This document shows positions 9,365-21,495 of a stretch of DNA of 64,000 nt, in pieces (within the stretch, counting starts at the first letter, position 1; each line of letters opens with the position of its first letter). Location: contig CM059622.1 in assembly GCA_030435675.1 (NCBI GenBank), forward strand, positions 9,176,001 through 9,240,000, in the 5' to 3' direction. The notes below the pieces were generated by a model. That model ran no database searches and was not told where the DNA came from. It saw only the letters and a list, made by a program, of their open reading frames with translations. The stretch comes from Steinernema hermaphroditum (Eukaryota > Nematoda > Chromadorea > Rhabditida > Steinernematidae). Both the position numbers and the translations under genes were made by a program.

Positions 9365-10872
9365 TTATGCTGAAACTTGCTCGCTACCCTTCCATACGCT
9401 CTTCTTATCCACCTTCAGCTTTTCCAGTTGGAGACACATTTGCTGTGCGCGGAAGGTAAGACGTTTAGTATTCTCCATGACTTGCTCGTGGATGCTGGTG
9501 ACCTTCGCTCCCATCACCACTTGCCCGAGTTTAGAATCAATCTTCGCCCCTTCGATACGGTAGTTGCGAATGAGATCGACGATCCATCTTTCAGCTTCCT
9601 GCTCCGCCATGTTAAGCTTCTCGGCCAGCTTCTTTATGCTGATGCATTGGTGAATGCGGCAGAACACTTCGAAGATCAGGAGCCGGGCACTCTCACGGAA
9701 ATCGTCCAAGCAGGCAGTCAAGAAGAAGTCATTGCTCAGAACTTGCTCACACTGACGGAGCTTGAGTTGAGCGGCATCGAAGTCGAACTTCACATAGAGG
9801 GAAGTAAGGAAATCGGTGACCGGATCCTCATAGTTATGCCGCTCCTAAATTCGGCAAACAATTGGTAACCATCAGTGACGTCTTTCACATACCACATCGA
9901 TAACCTTGATAAGGTCTTTCAAAACTTGCTTTTGCCTGTTCTTGCTCGTTACTACGGCAACGGCCAAATATCGCAGGATATGGGGGCACACAATCTATAA
10001 CCGGCGATCCATTAATATGAGAAAGAACACACGTAGCACGCATACCTGGATGGCATTTAAGTAAGGTTGCTGGTTAAGACACATCTCAATGATTTCATCG
10101 CGTCCCTTGGGATAATTAAAGTAGACGAAGAGTGCCCAGTGAATCAACCACGAGCGATGTCGGATCAGTTCCGATTCGTTGTCAAAAGGATCGGAATCAA
10201 TGTAGGCACGCAGCTTCGACAGATCGTCCTTAGCATGAACCCATTCCTGTAGAAGGATTTCGGAAGCGAGCTTTCCATAGAGGGCGTTCAAATAATTGGA
10301 ATCGTTCTGGTGGACGAGACTTCGGTAGTAGTACAAGCAAATGGAAGCCACGGAGTAGTTTCCGCACTCGTACTGAAATTTTGCGTAGCGATACAACGAG
10401 TTGAGGCTACTCTGTTGGAACTAAAAATAAATATTGACGTCAACAGCCCTGAGGTCGACTTTACGTTGTATTTCTGAACGAGGTACTCAAGCGCTTTGCT
10501 GTTCCCCTCGCGATCTCGGCCCTCCATCAGCTCCTTGACATCATCCTGCTCGAGGAGTTCAACGAAAGAATCCACTTCCTGCTTCAGACGTTCGCGCTCG
10601 TTCAAGATATCGTCACGTCGTTGGAAGAGCTCCTCAGGGACAGCGTTGGTAGGGAAGAATTCCATCGCACTGTCGACCATGTTAGTTTGCAGTAAAACAT
10701 TACGATGCATGGTGGTGAGCGAAGCTTCGTCATAGACCTAAACACAGAAGTCTTCGTTCTCCATTTCAGATAGATCACTTACGTTGCGAGGACCGATGAA
10801 CTCCAAAAGAGGGATCACCAGATGGAGATCCAGGAAAGGAGCCATCTTCTGCGTCAAATCGAATTCCGCCAT
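9365..10872 (-). CDS. eif-3.E: Eukaryotic translation initiation factor 3 subunit E (5 exons)
   Basis: Exons 10872-10783, 10737-10465, 10420-10046, 9994-9893 and 9844-9365 give 440 residues, close to the 445 of human eIF3e/INT6. Family signatures include the start [66 protein letters not shown] and [16 protein letters not shown]. The C-terminal PCI domain shows [46 protein letters not shown]. It is a core subunit of the cytosolic eIF3 complex that bridges the 40S ribosome and initiation factors. It is divergently transcribed from sin-3 across an 875-bp shared upstream region. Confidence 0.95.
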
Positions 10873-11747
10873 GTTTGCTGCGTCTGAATTAAACATTGGG
10901 ATCATTTATATCTCAGAATTTCTCGGCGACACGCGGATAAAAACGTAAATTCGGGCGGAGCGGTGCTTCCTTCAGTTTCAATGCGATGGCACATAACGTA
11001 ATATCACAGTACAGACACGAATTGCTGCTTTTCCGCGCGGGACCAACACCTCCGAGATTTCACCCTGCCACAGAGACAAAGGCGAACTTGTCCTCAGACA
11101 GAAGACACGAGACAAAGACCCGGGAAGCTCTGGCCACCCGTGTCTTCCAGGAAGTGGCCACACCCCGAATTGGCTATAGATAGGTATCCAGACGTGTACT
11201 TATCCTTTCAAGTTGCTCACTTGAAGAATTACCATCCCTTCTTCCTGCTGACTAAGAATAGCCTATTCTGTGCTGGCAACAGCTTCTCTCTTCAAGGTGA
11301 CGAAAGCAAAGTCCCCGCGCGTCATCGATGGAATTGTGGCGAAAGCCGTTGTCGCCTAAATTCGTAGTTTACCACACACAAACAACGTGTGTGGTAAATC
11401 ACGAACCGTCGGCCGCTGAGTATCTCTGTGTGCGCGAACGATTTTGGCGCGTCCCGATCACGCGCACGAGCCCGTAGCCACTGAAGAAGTTCCCATCGCT
11501 TCCTTCTCGATTCGGTCATTCTCACATCTTAGCAAGTCCCCCGAATACATTTATCTCCGATTTTCCTCGCTGGTCAGCCTTCTGATTATCGATTTCCTCG
11601 CGCGATTCTGGTCTTCTGGGATCCTCCTTCGGCATTAGCTTCGCGTGAAGTCCACGTTTCATATCTTTTGACATAACAGCCAGAAGCGTCAAGATTCTAT
11701 TGTCTTGAATTCAAGTTCCCTTCTTATAATATATATCTGTGGTGGAA
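10873..11747. promoter_or_regulatory. Shared upstream region of eIF3e (-) and sin-3 (+)
   Basis: No exon is supported. A perfect 12-bp inverted repeat TTTACCACACAC / GTGTGTGGTAAA with a 7-nt spacer lies at 11368-11398 and would form a strong cruciform or hairpin between the divergent genes. A TATAATATATAT stretch at 11724-11737 lies just upstream of the sin-3 start. Confidence 0.5.
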
Positions 11748-14700
11748 ATGGACCCGGCCAAAGCCGGTGGCGCCGCAGTTCACGTCAACGGCTCCGCACA
11801 GTAAGTTTCTCCGTTCACTTCATTCCTCAAGGAGCGTAGCTTCACGCAAAAACTGCTTGTATCGTGTAGTATTCCCTTCCTTGTGCCTGTTTTAGAGGAG
11901 CGCAACCCCGAATGGGCGTCCAGAGAGTGAGGAAGCTGAAAGTCGAGGATGCGCTTACCTATCTCGACCAAGTGAAATGCCAGTTCCAGGACCGTCCCGT
12001 CGTCTACAGCGATTTTCTTGATATCATGAAGGATTTCAAGTCGCAGGCGTACGAGCACTGCCATTAGGCCTTCCTCTTCAGCGCGTGTTTTCAGCATCGA
12101 CACCCCTGGCGTGATTCGGCGAGTAAGTCGCCTCTTCCGCGGCAGACCCAATCTCATCATCGGCTTCAACACCTTCCTTCCCCAAGGATTCGTTATTCGC
12201 GTGCAACACGATTCCTCGATCCTCATCGACCACCCCGACGGCACCATGCAAGCGATCGACGACATCGAGGACCCAACGGACCCACAGCCTTCCCAGGCTA
12301 ATGGTCGACAAGCTGCTTCAGGTCAGCACATCCCTCGAATCCCTTCCATCCGCACACTCTCCCACCTCTGAATCGCTCATGGCATCCCCCGTGCATCGCT
12401 TTTTCTCACATAATCCATATGTTCCAGGGTCACCCAAGACGAGAGCCGGATCAGCGAAAGAAGTGACGCCACCTTCAGCAAGTCGAGAATCCGTTGCCCG
12501 GGAATCCTCCTCAGTGCCTTCCGACAAAGCCGAAATGACTCCCGCAGCCGCTCCACGTTCCGCTTCGCTTCAGGAAACTCCTCGGAATCAGTTCGATTAC
12601 GCACTCGTTTATGTCAACAAGATTAAGGTAATGGAGAATCCTAAGTGGACCTACCACTGATTTATCGTCTAGGAACGTTTCGCTAATCGACCAGAAGTGT
12701 ACCAGACCTTCCTCCAAATTCTGCAGCGATACCAGAAAATGCCCTCGATGGGAGATCCAAATACGGTATTTTTTCGTTTCCTTCCACCTATTATGTGTAA
12801 ATGTTCAATTTTAGGCAGTGACTGGCGAAGGAGAAGTGTACAAACACGTGACAAAACTCTTCGAAAACGACCCTGACTTACTGCAGGAGTTCAGCTCCTT
12901 CCTCACCAGCCAAACAGGTGGGATTATGAGCAAAACCGTCGAACCTCTTGCTGCGCGTTCGGTTTCTCCAACTGTGAAAAGACCGGCCGAGGAGGAAATT
13001 TTCGAGCCGTCAGCTTCTAAGGTCTGTAGTACTAATAGAACGTTATTTTACGTTCAACTTCAGAAGGCTAAACTGGAATCCGCAGTGAATTACAACTCGT
13101 TCCGATCTGACGTGGTCAACTTCGTATCCTCCGAAGACATCGTTTTCTTCGACAAAGTGGAGAATTCGATGTCCCGTGAATCCTTTGCGAACTTCTTGCG
13201 GATTCTCGCATTGTACACCAAAAGCATCATCAGTCGTGCCGAACTGATTGACCAGACGCAGAGATTCTTCAAGTACTGTCCCTCAGATTCAGTTCTAAGT
13301 CATCATGGGCGTTTCAGCGAGCATAGTCAGTTGAAGAAGGAATTCAAGGAGCTTCTCCACCGTACTTTCGAAAAAGATCCCAAGCAGCGGGCATTTGATG
13401 CTCTTCGGAAGCGCTCGATGCCCACGGAAGAGAAGGCAATCATCGGTGAGTGTTGAGTACCCTTTGATTGATCGTATATTTGATTTCCTGCAGATTACGC
13501 GACTTGCAAGCGATTTGGAATAAGCTATCGTGCGATTCCTGAGGGCCGACCACTCGCGCAATGCACAGGCAGAAGCGACCTCTGCAAGGAAGTTCTCAAC
13601 GACGTCTGGGTCTCATTTCCCTCCTGGTCTTCCGAAGACACGTCGAACGTTTCGTCGAAGAAGACTGTGCACGAAGAATTCATATACCGTACGGAGGAGG
13701 AACGCTTCGAATTAGACATCGTCATCGAAGTGAACAAGTCGGCGATCGATTTGCTGTCCCACATCGAGATGAAGATGAAGAAAATGAAGCCGGACGACTT
13801 AGCAAAACTCCGTTTCGACGACCGATTCGGTGGAAAATCCAGTTCGTTGATGCGTCGAGCCATGAAGCGCCTTTATGGGTATGGCTTACCTGTCGTGTAC
13901 AGGGGGTTTCATGTATTTTTCTTTGCAGAGAGCACGCCAACAAGATGCTGGAAGGTCTGATGTATTCTCCGTCGATCGCAGTTCCTCGCGTGCTCGGTAG
14001 GATGCGCGACAAGCATCGCGAGTGGATAGAAGCTCAGAAGCAATTTAACCGTGTATGGCGGGAACAGATCGAGAAGAACTACGCGAAGAGCCTCGACCAC
14101 CAAGCAGCGTCGCTGAAATCCTCTGACATGAAAATGCTGAAATCCAAGAGCCTCATCCACCATATTGAGAATCTCTACGACGAGCGAATGGCTCAGCTAA
14201 GCGAAACGAATCCTAACGGGACATCGGATGTGGACGGCCCCGAGATGTACATGGTTTACTGTAAGGACAGAAACGTCATTTACGACGTCAATGATCTCCT
14301 GATTCATCACGTTAAACGTCTCCCCAACCTCCAAAAAGAAGAGAAACAGGTGGTGAAGGTGCACGTAAAGAAGACGCTCTTGGAACTCTTCGGCCTCGAG
14401 GCCCAGCTGCTCTCCGACGATGAAGAGACCACGGCTGGTGAAGAAGATATCGGAGAGAAGTCCGAAGAAAAGGCTAAGCGCCGTCCGGTCAGAAAAAGTC
14501 TAGCTGAAAGAAACAAAATGCCCAAAAAGGGCAAAACGGCCACGAAAAATTCTAAATCCTCGAAAACGTTGAAGACCTCGAAGAATTCTCATAAGCATCG
14601 CAAGGTTCGTTTTCTTCTTCCAACTTGAGATAAAAACGACCATTTCAGTCGGTTAAAGCTGCCATGAACGCGCCGTACAAGTACCGACTTTTCTTCGGCT

Positions 14701-16005
14701 CGAATGTGTGGCTGATGTTCATGCGTCTTCATCACATCCTCGCCGATCGCCTCATGGTGTTGAAGCGAGAAACGGAGAATATGACGATTGAATATAAAGA
14801 TTCCCTTCGCTTACGTGCCGAGCAGGAGCGGATCTACAAGAAGTACGGAAAGGGCGTGGAATCTCACGAGACAAACGCGGCTGACACGAACCGTGGACTG
14901 CTTCTTCTGAAGCCCGCCCTGCAGTCGCCGAAGAATTTCTACAAGAAAGTTTTGGAATCTGTGAAGAACCTTCTTGATGGACAGATGGAATCGTCCGCTT
15001 TCGAGGACTGCATGAGGTGAGATCGTTCTCTTGATCGCCCACCTGAACTTCTGAACCATTTAGATCGATGTTCGAGACTCGCGCCTACTTGACTTTCACG
15101 ATGGATAAGATTGTCGTGCAGATGGGGAAGTACTTACAACAAATGATCAACGACCAAACGAATTTGAAATGCTTCGAACTCTACCAGAAGATGAAGCCAA
15201 CGGTGGCCCGCAACTTCATGGATCTGAAAAGAAAAAACAAAAAGAAGAAGATGCTCAGTATCTGCGAGAAAGACCAGAAGTACCAATCGCAAGCAGAGAT
15301 ACTACTGCGAAACCAGAACTGTTTCAAGATGTTCTACTTGAACGCGGCGTCGCCAGTGATTTCGGTTGAGTACATCAACACAGAAACGGCGGAGTCCGAT
15401 GAGGAGGAAGAGGACAAGGAGCAGACCCCCACCGTCAGTGGAGTCAAAAGCACTGAGCAGTCCTCGGAAGAGGACAAACTTTTCGTGCACCAATACGCCA
15501 AGGTAGGGTTCAATGATTTTGAAAGAAAATCATCGTCTATAGGAGGATGTCGTTGCCAAGTTCGACCCTGTGGAGGTTGGGAAGTCCGTACTCCTGCGGA
15601 GAAACATCACCAAGTCCAAGTCCCGGCCGACCTTGAAGGATGACAAATTGTGGGCGGACGAGCGCTTACAAGCTTCTTTGAAGCCGAAGATACAATTTGT
15701 AGCCGGAACCTTTGATCTGATGGTGAGGCAATCGGCTCGACAGAGGGCATCAGCGGTAAGAATACAACATCGGAACGCCATTCATGAACAATTTTCAGAG
15801 GCAACATGCATCTGTGGTGCACAGAAACAACGCTTTCAACACGTTCCACCAAAAATTTCTCGACCAACACCGGGATTCTCTCGACTTCGAGTGGTTCATG
15901 AAGGACGCAGCGTCTTACAGGGTTTCCTGTAAGAAATTTCCTTATTTGAAACATAAGAAATACTACACACTTAAGAAGAGCGATCCGAAAAGCGACCAGC
16001 CATAG
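11748..16005 (+). CDS. sin-3: Sin3 histone-deacetylase corepressor (13 exons)
   Basis: Exons 11748-11800, 11896-12048, 12095-12321, 12428-12627, 12673-12765, 12815-13021, 13064-13445, 13494-13878, 13929-14604, 14649-15016, 15064-15502, 15543-15755 and 15799-16005 give 1,200 residues. Two PAH domains are visible: one with [19 protein letters not shown] and [14 protein letters not shown] (exons 2-3), one with [19 protein letters not shown] and [16 protein letters not shown] (exons 4-6). The HDAC-interacting region is very well kept in exons 8-9 ([52 protein letters not shown]). An acidic then Lys/Ser-rich linker (end of exon 9) precedes the conserved C-terminal domain ([20 protein letters not shown]). 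Sin3 is the nuclear scaffold that brings class I deacetylases to repressors. Vertebrate and yeast Sin3 have four PAH domains; only two are seen here. Confidence 0.95.
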
Positions 16006-16216
16006 CTACAGTACTTCCTGTACATACTAGCCCGATTCCAAGACGCCTGCCAGTCGTCCGCGCCGTAATTACCTTCACGTAACGTGCCCTCTGTGAATGA
16101 AATTAAATACTTTATCGTTCACTGTAACACAACTAAACTTTTTATAATAAGTAAACAAATATTTACAAAAGAACTGATAGTCCAAAAGCCATACTACCGT
16201 AACATCAAAGGAAAAG
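16006..16216. other. Convergent 3' region of sin-3 and the 16217 gene
   Basis: AT-rich stretch between two tail-to-tail genes. AAATTAAATACTTT at 16099 and ATAATAAGTAAACAAATATTTAC at 16144 are typical 3' UTR composition. No further gene is seen. Confidence 0.4.
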
Positions 16217-16884
16217 TTACGAGTACAACGACTCAACTTGGGGCGACAGTTTTAAGCGGACGTAAACGAAGTGGTTGAGGTACTCAGCGAGCAAGTCAAC
16301 TTCGGTGAAGATGTGGTCCTCACATGAAGCGTCAGACCTCATGGCTTCTACGGAGCAGCTGTTATTCATCTGACTGTTTGACTGTGAACGGTCAGTGAGC
16401 GCGCACTGTTCAACAAACGTAAGGCGCAGTTCATCGACGTCTCCTTCCAGTGCAGTTTCAGAATTTGACGTGAACTGACGATGCTTCGGCTGATACTCCT
16501 CGAAAGATGAGCGATAAACGCTTGAGCAAGGAGTTGAAGGGATATGGTACGGACGGAAACGATACTTTGCAGTGTTCCTAAACAGGGAACAATAGGTGGT
16601 GTCGAAAATAGAGGTACTTACTTATTTCCCGGGAATCTTAAACTCTCCATGTCCGAACTGAGCTCACAAACGGCAGGTGAGTTCAGCTTTGAAGGCGAAT
16701 TTGGAGGAGCTGCGATAGAAATGTCTCCAGATGCCGGTGAGTTCGTCGTAACCAGTGAGAGCGAAAGGCGTTCGAATGAACGCTGCAGTTCGTCTGGAGA
16801 AGAGCCCGAGGCTTCTTCGGCTGTTGTTTGGTCACCAGAATACGTCTCGGCGAGCGATAAGCTGTTAAGAGTCAGGAAAGACAT
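16217..16884 (-). CDS. Unknown Ser/Glu-rich protein (2 exons)
   Basis: Exon 1 is 16884-16622 (start MSFLTLNSLSLAETYSGDQ), donor GTAAGT; exon 2 is 16577-16217 after a TTTAG acceptor. The joined frame is open for 207 residues and both splice sites agree in phase. Exon 1 is rich in Ser, Glu and Pro. Exon 2 contains NTAKYRFRPYHIPSTP, a motif of aromatic and basic residues, and an acidic tail ending LDLLAEYLNHF-like residues (read EVDLLAEYLNHFVYVRL). There is no signal peptide or membrane segment. I do not recognise the family. The frame opposite to it in 16544-16903 is antisense and lacks support. A nuclear or cytosolic disordered regulator is only a guess. Confidence 0.55.
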
Positions 16885-18465
16885 TGCTAACGTTACCAGT
16901 TAATTGGTTTGTCGGAATAGTTCATCGGTCAAAACAACCTGAAAAAAACGATATATATGATTTCGTCCACAGCCCGCGAAACACTCCACGATAAAAATCC
17001 GCGCGATAATGATGGACGACGAATTGATGGACGACGACATTATGTAAAGTGAATGTAATCCGACAAGCAACGCGCCGCCAGTGTCTCAAACGAACGGAGC
17101 CCGCGATGACAAAGTCGCTGACGTCAGAAGGCGCGCGCATAAAAGTTACTCTCGAGCGAACAGCGATCAATGAATGCAGCAGCTGGTTAGAGCAGAGAGA
17201 GAGCGCGATCCGACACAAAAACTATGAAGGCATGCGAGTGTTGTTTTTAGGAAGGATGACGTCCCAGAGTGGATACTACAAAAACGAGCAAAGAGGAAAA
17301 GAAAAATGACGCGCGACTAAGCCGCAGGGGTTTGGCTAAGCTTGGCGGTGATTCACATAGGACCATAATCTGTTATTATTCTTGTCCAGAAGATGTTAAG
17401 CAATTTCACACATGTTGCGTCGACTGAGATGTTCCCCATTTGAACTGATTACATGCACATGTTATCTGATAATGCGGAGGTGAAGTAGGTCGTCCGATGC
17501 ACTCATTTTTACGCTCCGCCGGACACAAAGCGCTCTCCAGGGCTGTTTACGCGAATGCGCGAAGGCGGAACGCGCCAAACCATCGATCGACGCCGGCGCA
17601 AGCTGACAGTCGCGACGAATGTGTCAAACGAGACAGACGTTCATGGAAATCGTGGCGGGACGCACTGAAAGTTGAGACAGTGCGGAGGCGGAGTCCCGCT
17701 CCGAGTCTCCGCCTCGTTCTTGGAGATCCAGGGGCGGAGGCTCTGTGGAGCGGCTCCAGATGCCTTCGAAAGTTTTCGTGGAGCCGTGCTTCAACCCTCG
17801 AGGTGTCATTCTTGAGTCGACCCCGATTCAGGGAGTCCTTTGGCACCGTTTTGCCTCCAGGAACCAGGAGTGCGCGTCATCGTTCTCCTCCTCTTGTTTG
17901 TGTGCTCATCGATGGAGCATTTTCCCACTCCGTTTCCTGTACACAAGCAATATTGATCCGCCAGGATTATCCCGAGCGCATCGACTACTCTTCTGATTCG
18001 CGCTCCCACCTGCGACCTCGAGGCCCCAGGCGCCGCGGCATCGCCTCCGCTCTCGCGAGTTGTTTTTGTTGGTGTCGTCCTCTGGCCGATCGATCGGCAG
18101 CCAACTAACTCGGCGCGTGAGTCACCGATGCTCCGCGGTTCAATCTCACGAAGCGTACAGAAGAAGTTACCATTTGCGGCTTGAACCGGTTGAGCCCCGT
18201 GGGAGGATTGTGGTCGCCACCGTTATTTATTGTGGAAACGCGATACCCGCTCGGTCTTTAGTTACCATGCTCTTCGACATTTCTTTGCTATTTCGCGCGC
18301 CTCTAAACTTGTTTATTGACGACTTTTTACGCGATTTAACGTGCTTGTGCGCTGTTTTTCGTGGCTTACGTGAATCGTGACACCACCTGCACTCCTCTAG
18401 TGCTCGTTTCTTCTTAAGCACCACTCCAGGTTGCGAAGCACGTAGCTTCCACGTCAAAGACGAAG
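16885..18465. other. Intergenic DNA upstream of ceramide kinase
   Basis: No exon is supported. 16900-17450 is of mixed composition with AT-rich stretches. 17500-18120 is CpG-rich with many GGAG/CTCC and CGATCG-type hexamers, and open frames occur there on both strands because stop codons are rare. The stretch presumably carries the ceramide kinase promoter and 5' UTR. Confidence 0.4.
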
Positions 18466-20417
18466 ATGCCCGATGCCGAAAATTCTTCCGAGCAGCAACG
18501 CCTTCTGAACGACTCGCACTCGAAAGACGTCGCCGAAACTGAGAACTCGTCCAGTCACCATGACCGGCCTACAAACACCGTTCACTCAGCTACGGTCAAG
18601 TCCACGGATGGGAAGTTCCACCGTATGACTTTCGACGCCGAGAAGAACGTAATTGAATTCACCCTCATTACGTAAGACTCTACCGTAATTGCGGATAATT
18701 GCTCTGTTTACAGGGACTCCGCCGGGCACACGACAGAATACTCGATGCTGATCGGACTCAATGAAGTTCTCGCCGTTAAGGGAAAACGCATCAAACTGCG
18801 TCACGGACTTCCGGTTAACTTGGAACCCAATATGAACAGTCCACCGAACCACCTCTACATTTACCTTGCCGTAAAGAAGAACAAATACAAGTGGAGAGTC
18901 CGCGAAGTTACCGTAATCTTTACAACGACGAGCGAAAAGAAGCTGTGGTGCGACCTTCTCCACGGTGCGACTAGAGGTAGGTCATTCATCCTCTCAGTGC
19001 TTGATCATTTCTCGTAGAACTCGCATGCCGTCCGAAGACTCTTATCGTCTTCATCAATCCTTTCGGAGGCAAAGGAAAGGCCAAGCAAATCTACGAACGC
19101 CAAGTGCAGCCCCTTTTCGAAATGGCCGAAATCAACTGCGAGAAGATACTCACAGAGCGGGCGAATCACGCTTTCGACGTCCTCACAGAGCTGCCGGCAG
19201 AAAAGTGGACAACCATCGACGGAGTCGTTTCGGTCGGCGGCGACGGACTCTTCAACGAGGTCCTCTGCTCAGGAGTGAAACGAGCTCAGTTGGAAGCGGG
19301 AAAGGATATCACCGACATCAACATCTCTTCTCTGGCGACTCCACGGATGAGATTCGGGATCATCGGAGCCGGGTCGGCGAACTCCATCGTGTCGTCGGTT
19401 CACGGAATCGACGATTGCCCTACGGCAGCCATCCACATCGCCATCGGAAGTCAGTGCTCCGTTGATGTGGCGACGGTCCATGAGGACAACACCCTACTGA
19501 GAATATCAGCCAACGCCATATCGTACGGATGGCTTGGAGACGTCCTTCGTGATTCGGAAAGGTACAGATTCATGGGCCCCGTAAGGTACCAGTGGTCGGG
19601 TAGGTGTATTTCCCATCGTATATGGTAGAATTCGCTGTTCTAGCGCTGCGTACCACGATTCGCCATCCAAAGTACTTCGGTCGAGTGGACTTTCAGCTTT
19701 CCAACAACGTCGATCCTCCTGTTGATATGCCAAAGTGCAAGCATCCGTGCGTCCGATGCGAGAAGAAGGATGTCAAAGACGATCTTTACCCATATCACGT
19801 GACTTCCGATTTTACTCATTTGATTTGTTGTGTTATTCCATGCGTCAGGTGAGGCTCTTCTTAAGGAATACACCTCTGGATCTCGTTGCTTTCAGCCCTT
19901 TCACTCCATATGGCTTGGCTCCTTTCGCAGGAGTAGGAGACGGATCTATGGATCTCGCTATAGTGCCCCGTGTGTCTAGATGTGCGAATCTCGACATCAT
20001 GCGGAAAGTTTCTCTGTACGGCGGAAAGGGGGTAATTATATACTTGATGAACACGGAGATAACCGATTGCCGCTTCTAGTTGTTTCCGCTTGACGGAGAC
20101 GTGAATGTGTTCAGAGTGTCGCGGTTCTCATTCACGCCGGCCAAACTACTGAGGGACGAGGCGAAATACGCCGACGAAAACAAGCAAGGCGTTTGGAATC
20201 TCGACGGAGGTACCGTAGAAGATCGGCAGCTCTGACCGATCTCCTCTTTTCAGAGATATTACCCCAACCCGCAGATAAGGCGCTCCACTTCCGGCTGCAT
20301 CCACGACTTATCACATATTTTGGCCGCGAGATGGACTTGACGAACCCGTCGAAGCGACGTTGCCTCTGCTGTTGCAAAACTCAAAAGAAGATTTCGAGCA
20401 TCATCATCATCAACTAA
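18466..20417 (+). CDS. CERK: Ceramide kinase (7 exons)
   Basis: Exons 18466-18671, 18714-18976, 19018-19599, 19644-19848, 19896-20031, 20080-20209 and 20254-20417 give 561 residues (human CERK 537). The N-terminal third is a divergent PH-like region (KNKYKWRVREVTVIFTTTSE). The DAGK/sphingosine-kinase-type catalytic domain follows: LIVFINPFGGKGKAKQIYER (nucleotide loop), GVVSVGGDGLFNEVL (GGDG box), RFGIIGAGSAN. The CKHPCVRC cysteine cluster matches the CERK-specific Cys motif and separates CERK from sphingosine kinases. C-terminal GDGSMDLAIV and WNLDGEIL boxes are present. It phosphorylates ceramide to ceramide-1-phosphate with ATP on membranes. The final LCCCK run is a possible palmitoylation site (inference). 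Confidence 0.93.
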
Positions 20418-20759
20418 CATCCGGCGCCAAGCCGCTGTATATAACTTGTATCTACTCACCTAAATTCTGTTGCGCCTCAAGTTCCGATTGTTGTATTGTC
20501 ACTTTCACTCTTTGGCTGTTGTCGACCTCCAAATTTATAGTACCGTCCAACCTCTTGTTTCTTGCGATGTCAGGCAGTAAACTCGAATCATAGTATTCTG
20601 AGCGTAAGTTCTGACAGAAACCTTTGTGGTGGATTTCAATCTTGGCGACACTTTGGATTCACCTTGACATATTCAGACTCCTCCGGAGATATAGAACGAT
20701 TTCAGGCCACTGTCGGAGGCGACGGCCAGCCATTCTTCGGACGACATTGACCCTGGACA
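20418..20759. other. Ceramide kinase 3' flank
   Basis: Non-coding DNA between the ceramide kinase stop codon and the MITE. No coding frame or clear signal is recognised. Confidence 0.35.
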
Positions 20760-21302
20760 TTAAAGGGACACGATCTTGGCGAAAAAAATGTTTTCAAAAA
20801 TCTGAAAATTTTTCTACCTCCCATTTTCGGGGTCGCCGAAAACGATGGTAAAGTCGGTTTCTCGCGAAACCCATTAGTTTCCAAGAAATAGACCTTAGGC
20901 GGAGGCATGTGATTTACTACGGGTTTCGAGGCGATGTGCTAGTCCCAGCACGATATGCTTGAAGAGGCAGCGGCGGCGTACCGTAGCTCCATCTTTTTGC
21001 TTAATTTAAGTGCAGAATACTGCAAAATGTTTAGCCTTTTCGTTGTCCTCCGTAGAAATCGGATATCGACAGCACATGAACGTTACTCTTCAACGTAGTC
21101 ACTTTCTTCTTGCTTCAAAGTGTCATCGAGAATCACGGCTAAAATAGGTTGCGCTTCTGGTTGCAAATCTCCCGGCTGCATTTGATCCACAGATGGATTT
21201 CTACCCCCCCCCCCCCATTTTCGGCGAAAATGGGGGGGGGGGGGTAGAAAAATTTTCAGATTTTTAAAAAACATTTTTTTCGCCATGACCGTGCCCCTTT
21301 AA
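20760..21302. mobile_element. TTAA-flanked MITE with about 75-bp terminal inverted repeats
   Basis: TTAAAGGGACACGATCTTGG at 20760 is matched in reverse complement by the right end (21302 leftward, TTAAAGGGGCACGGTCATGG). Similarity continues through GCGAAAAAAATGTTTT, AAAATCTGAAAATTTTTCTACC and CCCATTTTCG on both sides. The outermost TTAA at each end is what a TTAA-targeting (piggyBac-like) transposon leaves, although TTAA could also be part of the repeat itself. There is no transposase. The inner edge of the right arm holds the C13/G13 hairpin. Confidence 0.65.
21201..21246. repeat. Hairpin with 13-C and 13-G runs
   Basis: CTA + 13 C (21204-21216) + ATTTTC, a GGC loop, then GAAAAT + 13 G (21232-21244) + TAG. 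The arms are fully complementary over 21-22 bp with a three-base loop. The G run can also form a quadruplex. It is within the MITE right arm. Confidence 0.85.
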
Positions 21303-21495
21303 TCGACTCGTCGGCGCCCAAGAAATGTCACAACTTCGATAGAATTCTATTCATTAGTGAGAAGTAAGGCTGAAAGGTGCTCAAATATGCAGAAGCAATA
21401 CCCGCGAAGGACGTCGAAGCACAGAGTAAAAGAAGCTTGCGGTTACAAAACAAAAACAGACCAGTAGGCTAATGTACAAATGGGTTATGCCAGCT
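21303..21495. other. 3' flank between the MITE and WDTC1
   Basis: Non-coding. It lies downstream of the minus-strand WDTC1 stop codon. No clear AATAAA was seen on the minus strand. Confidence 0.3.
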
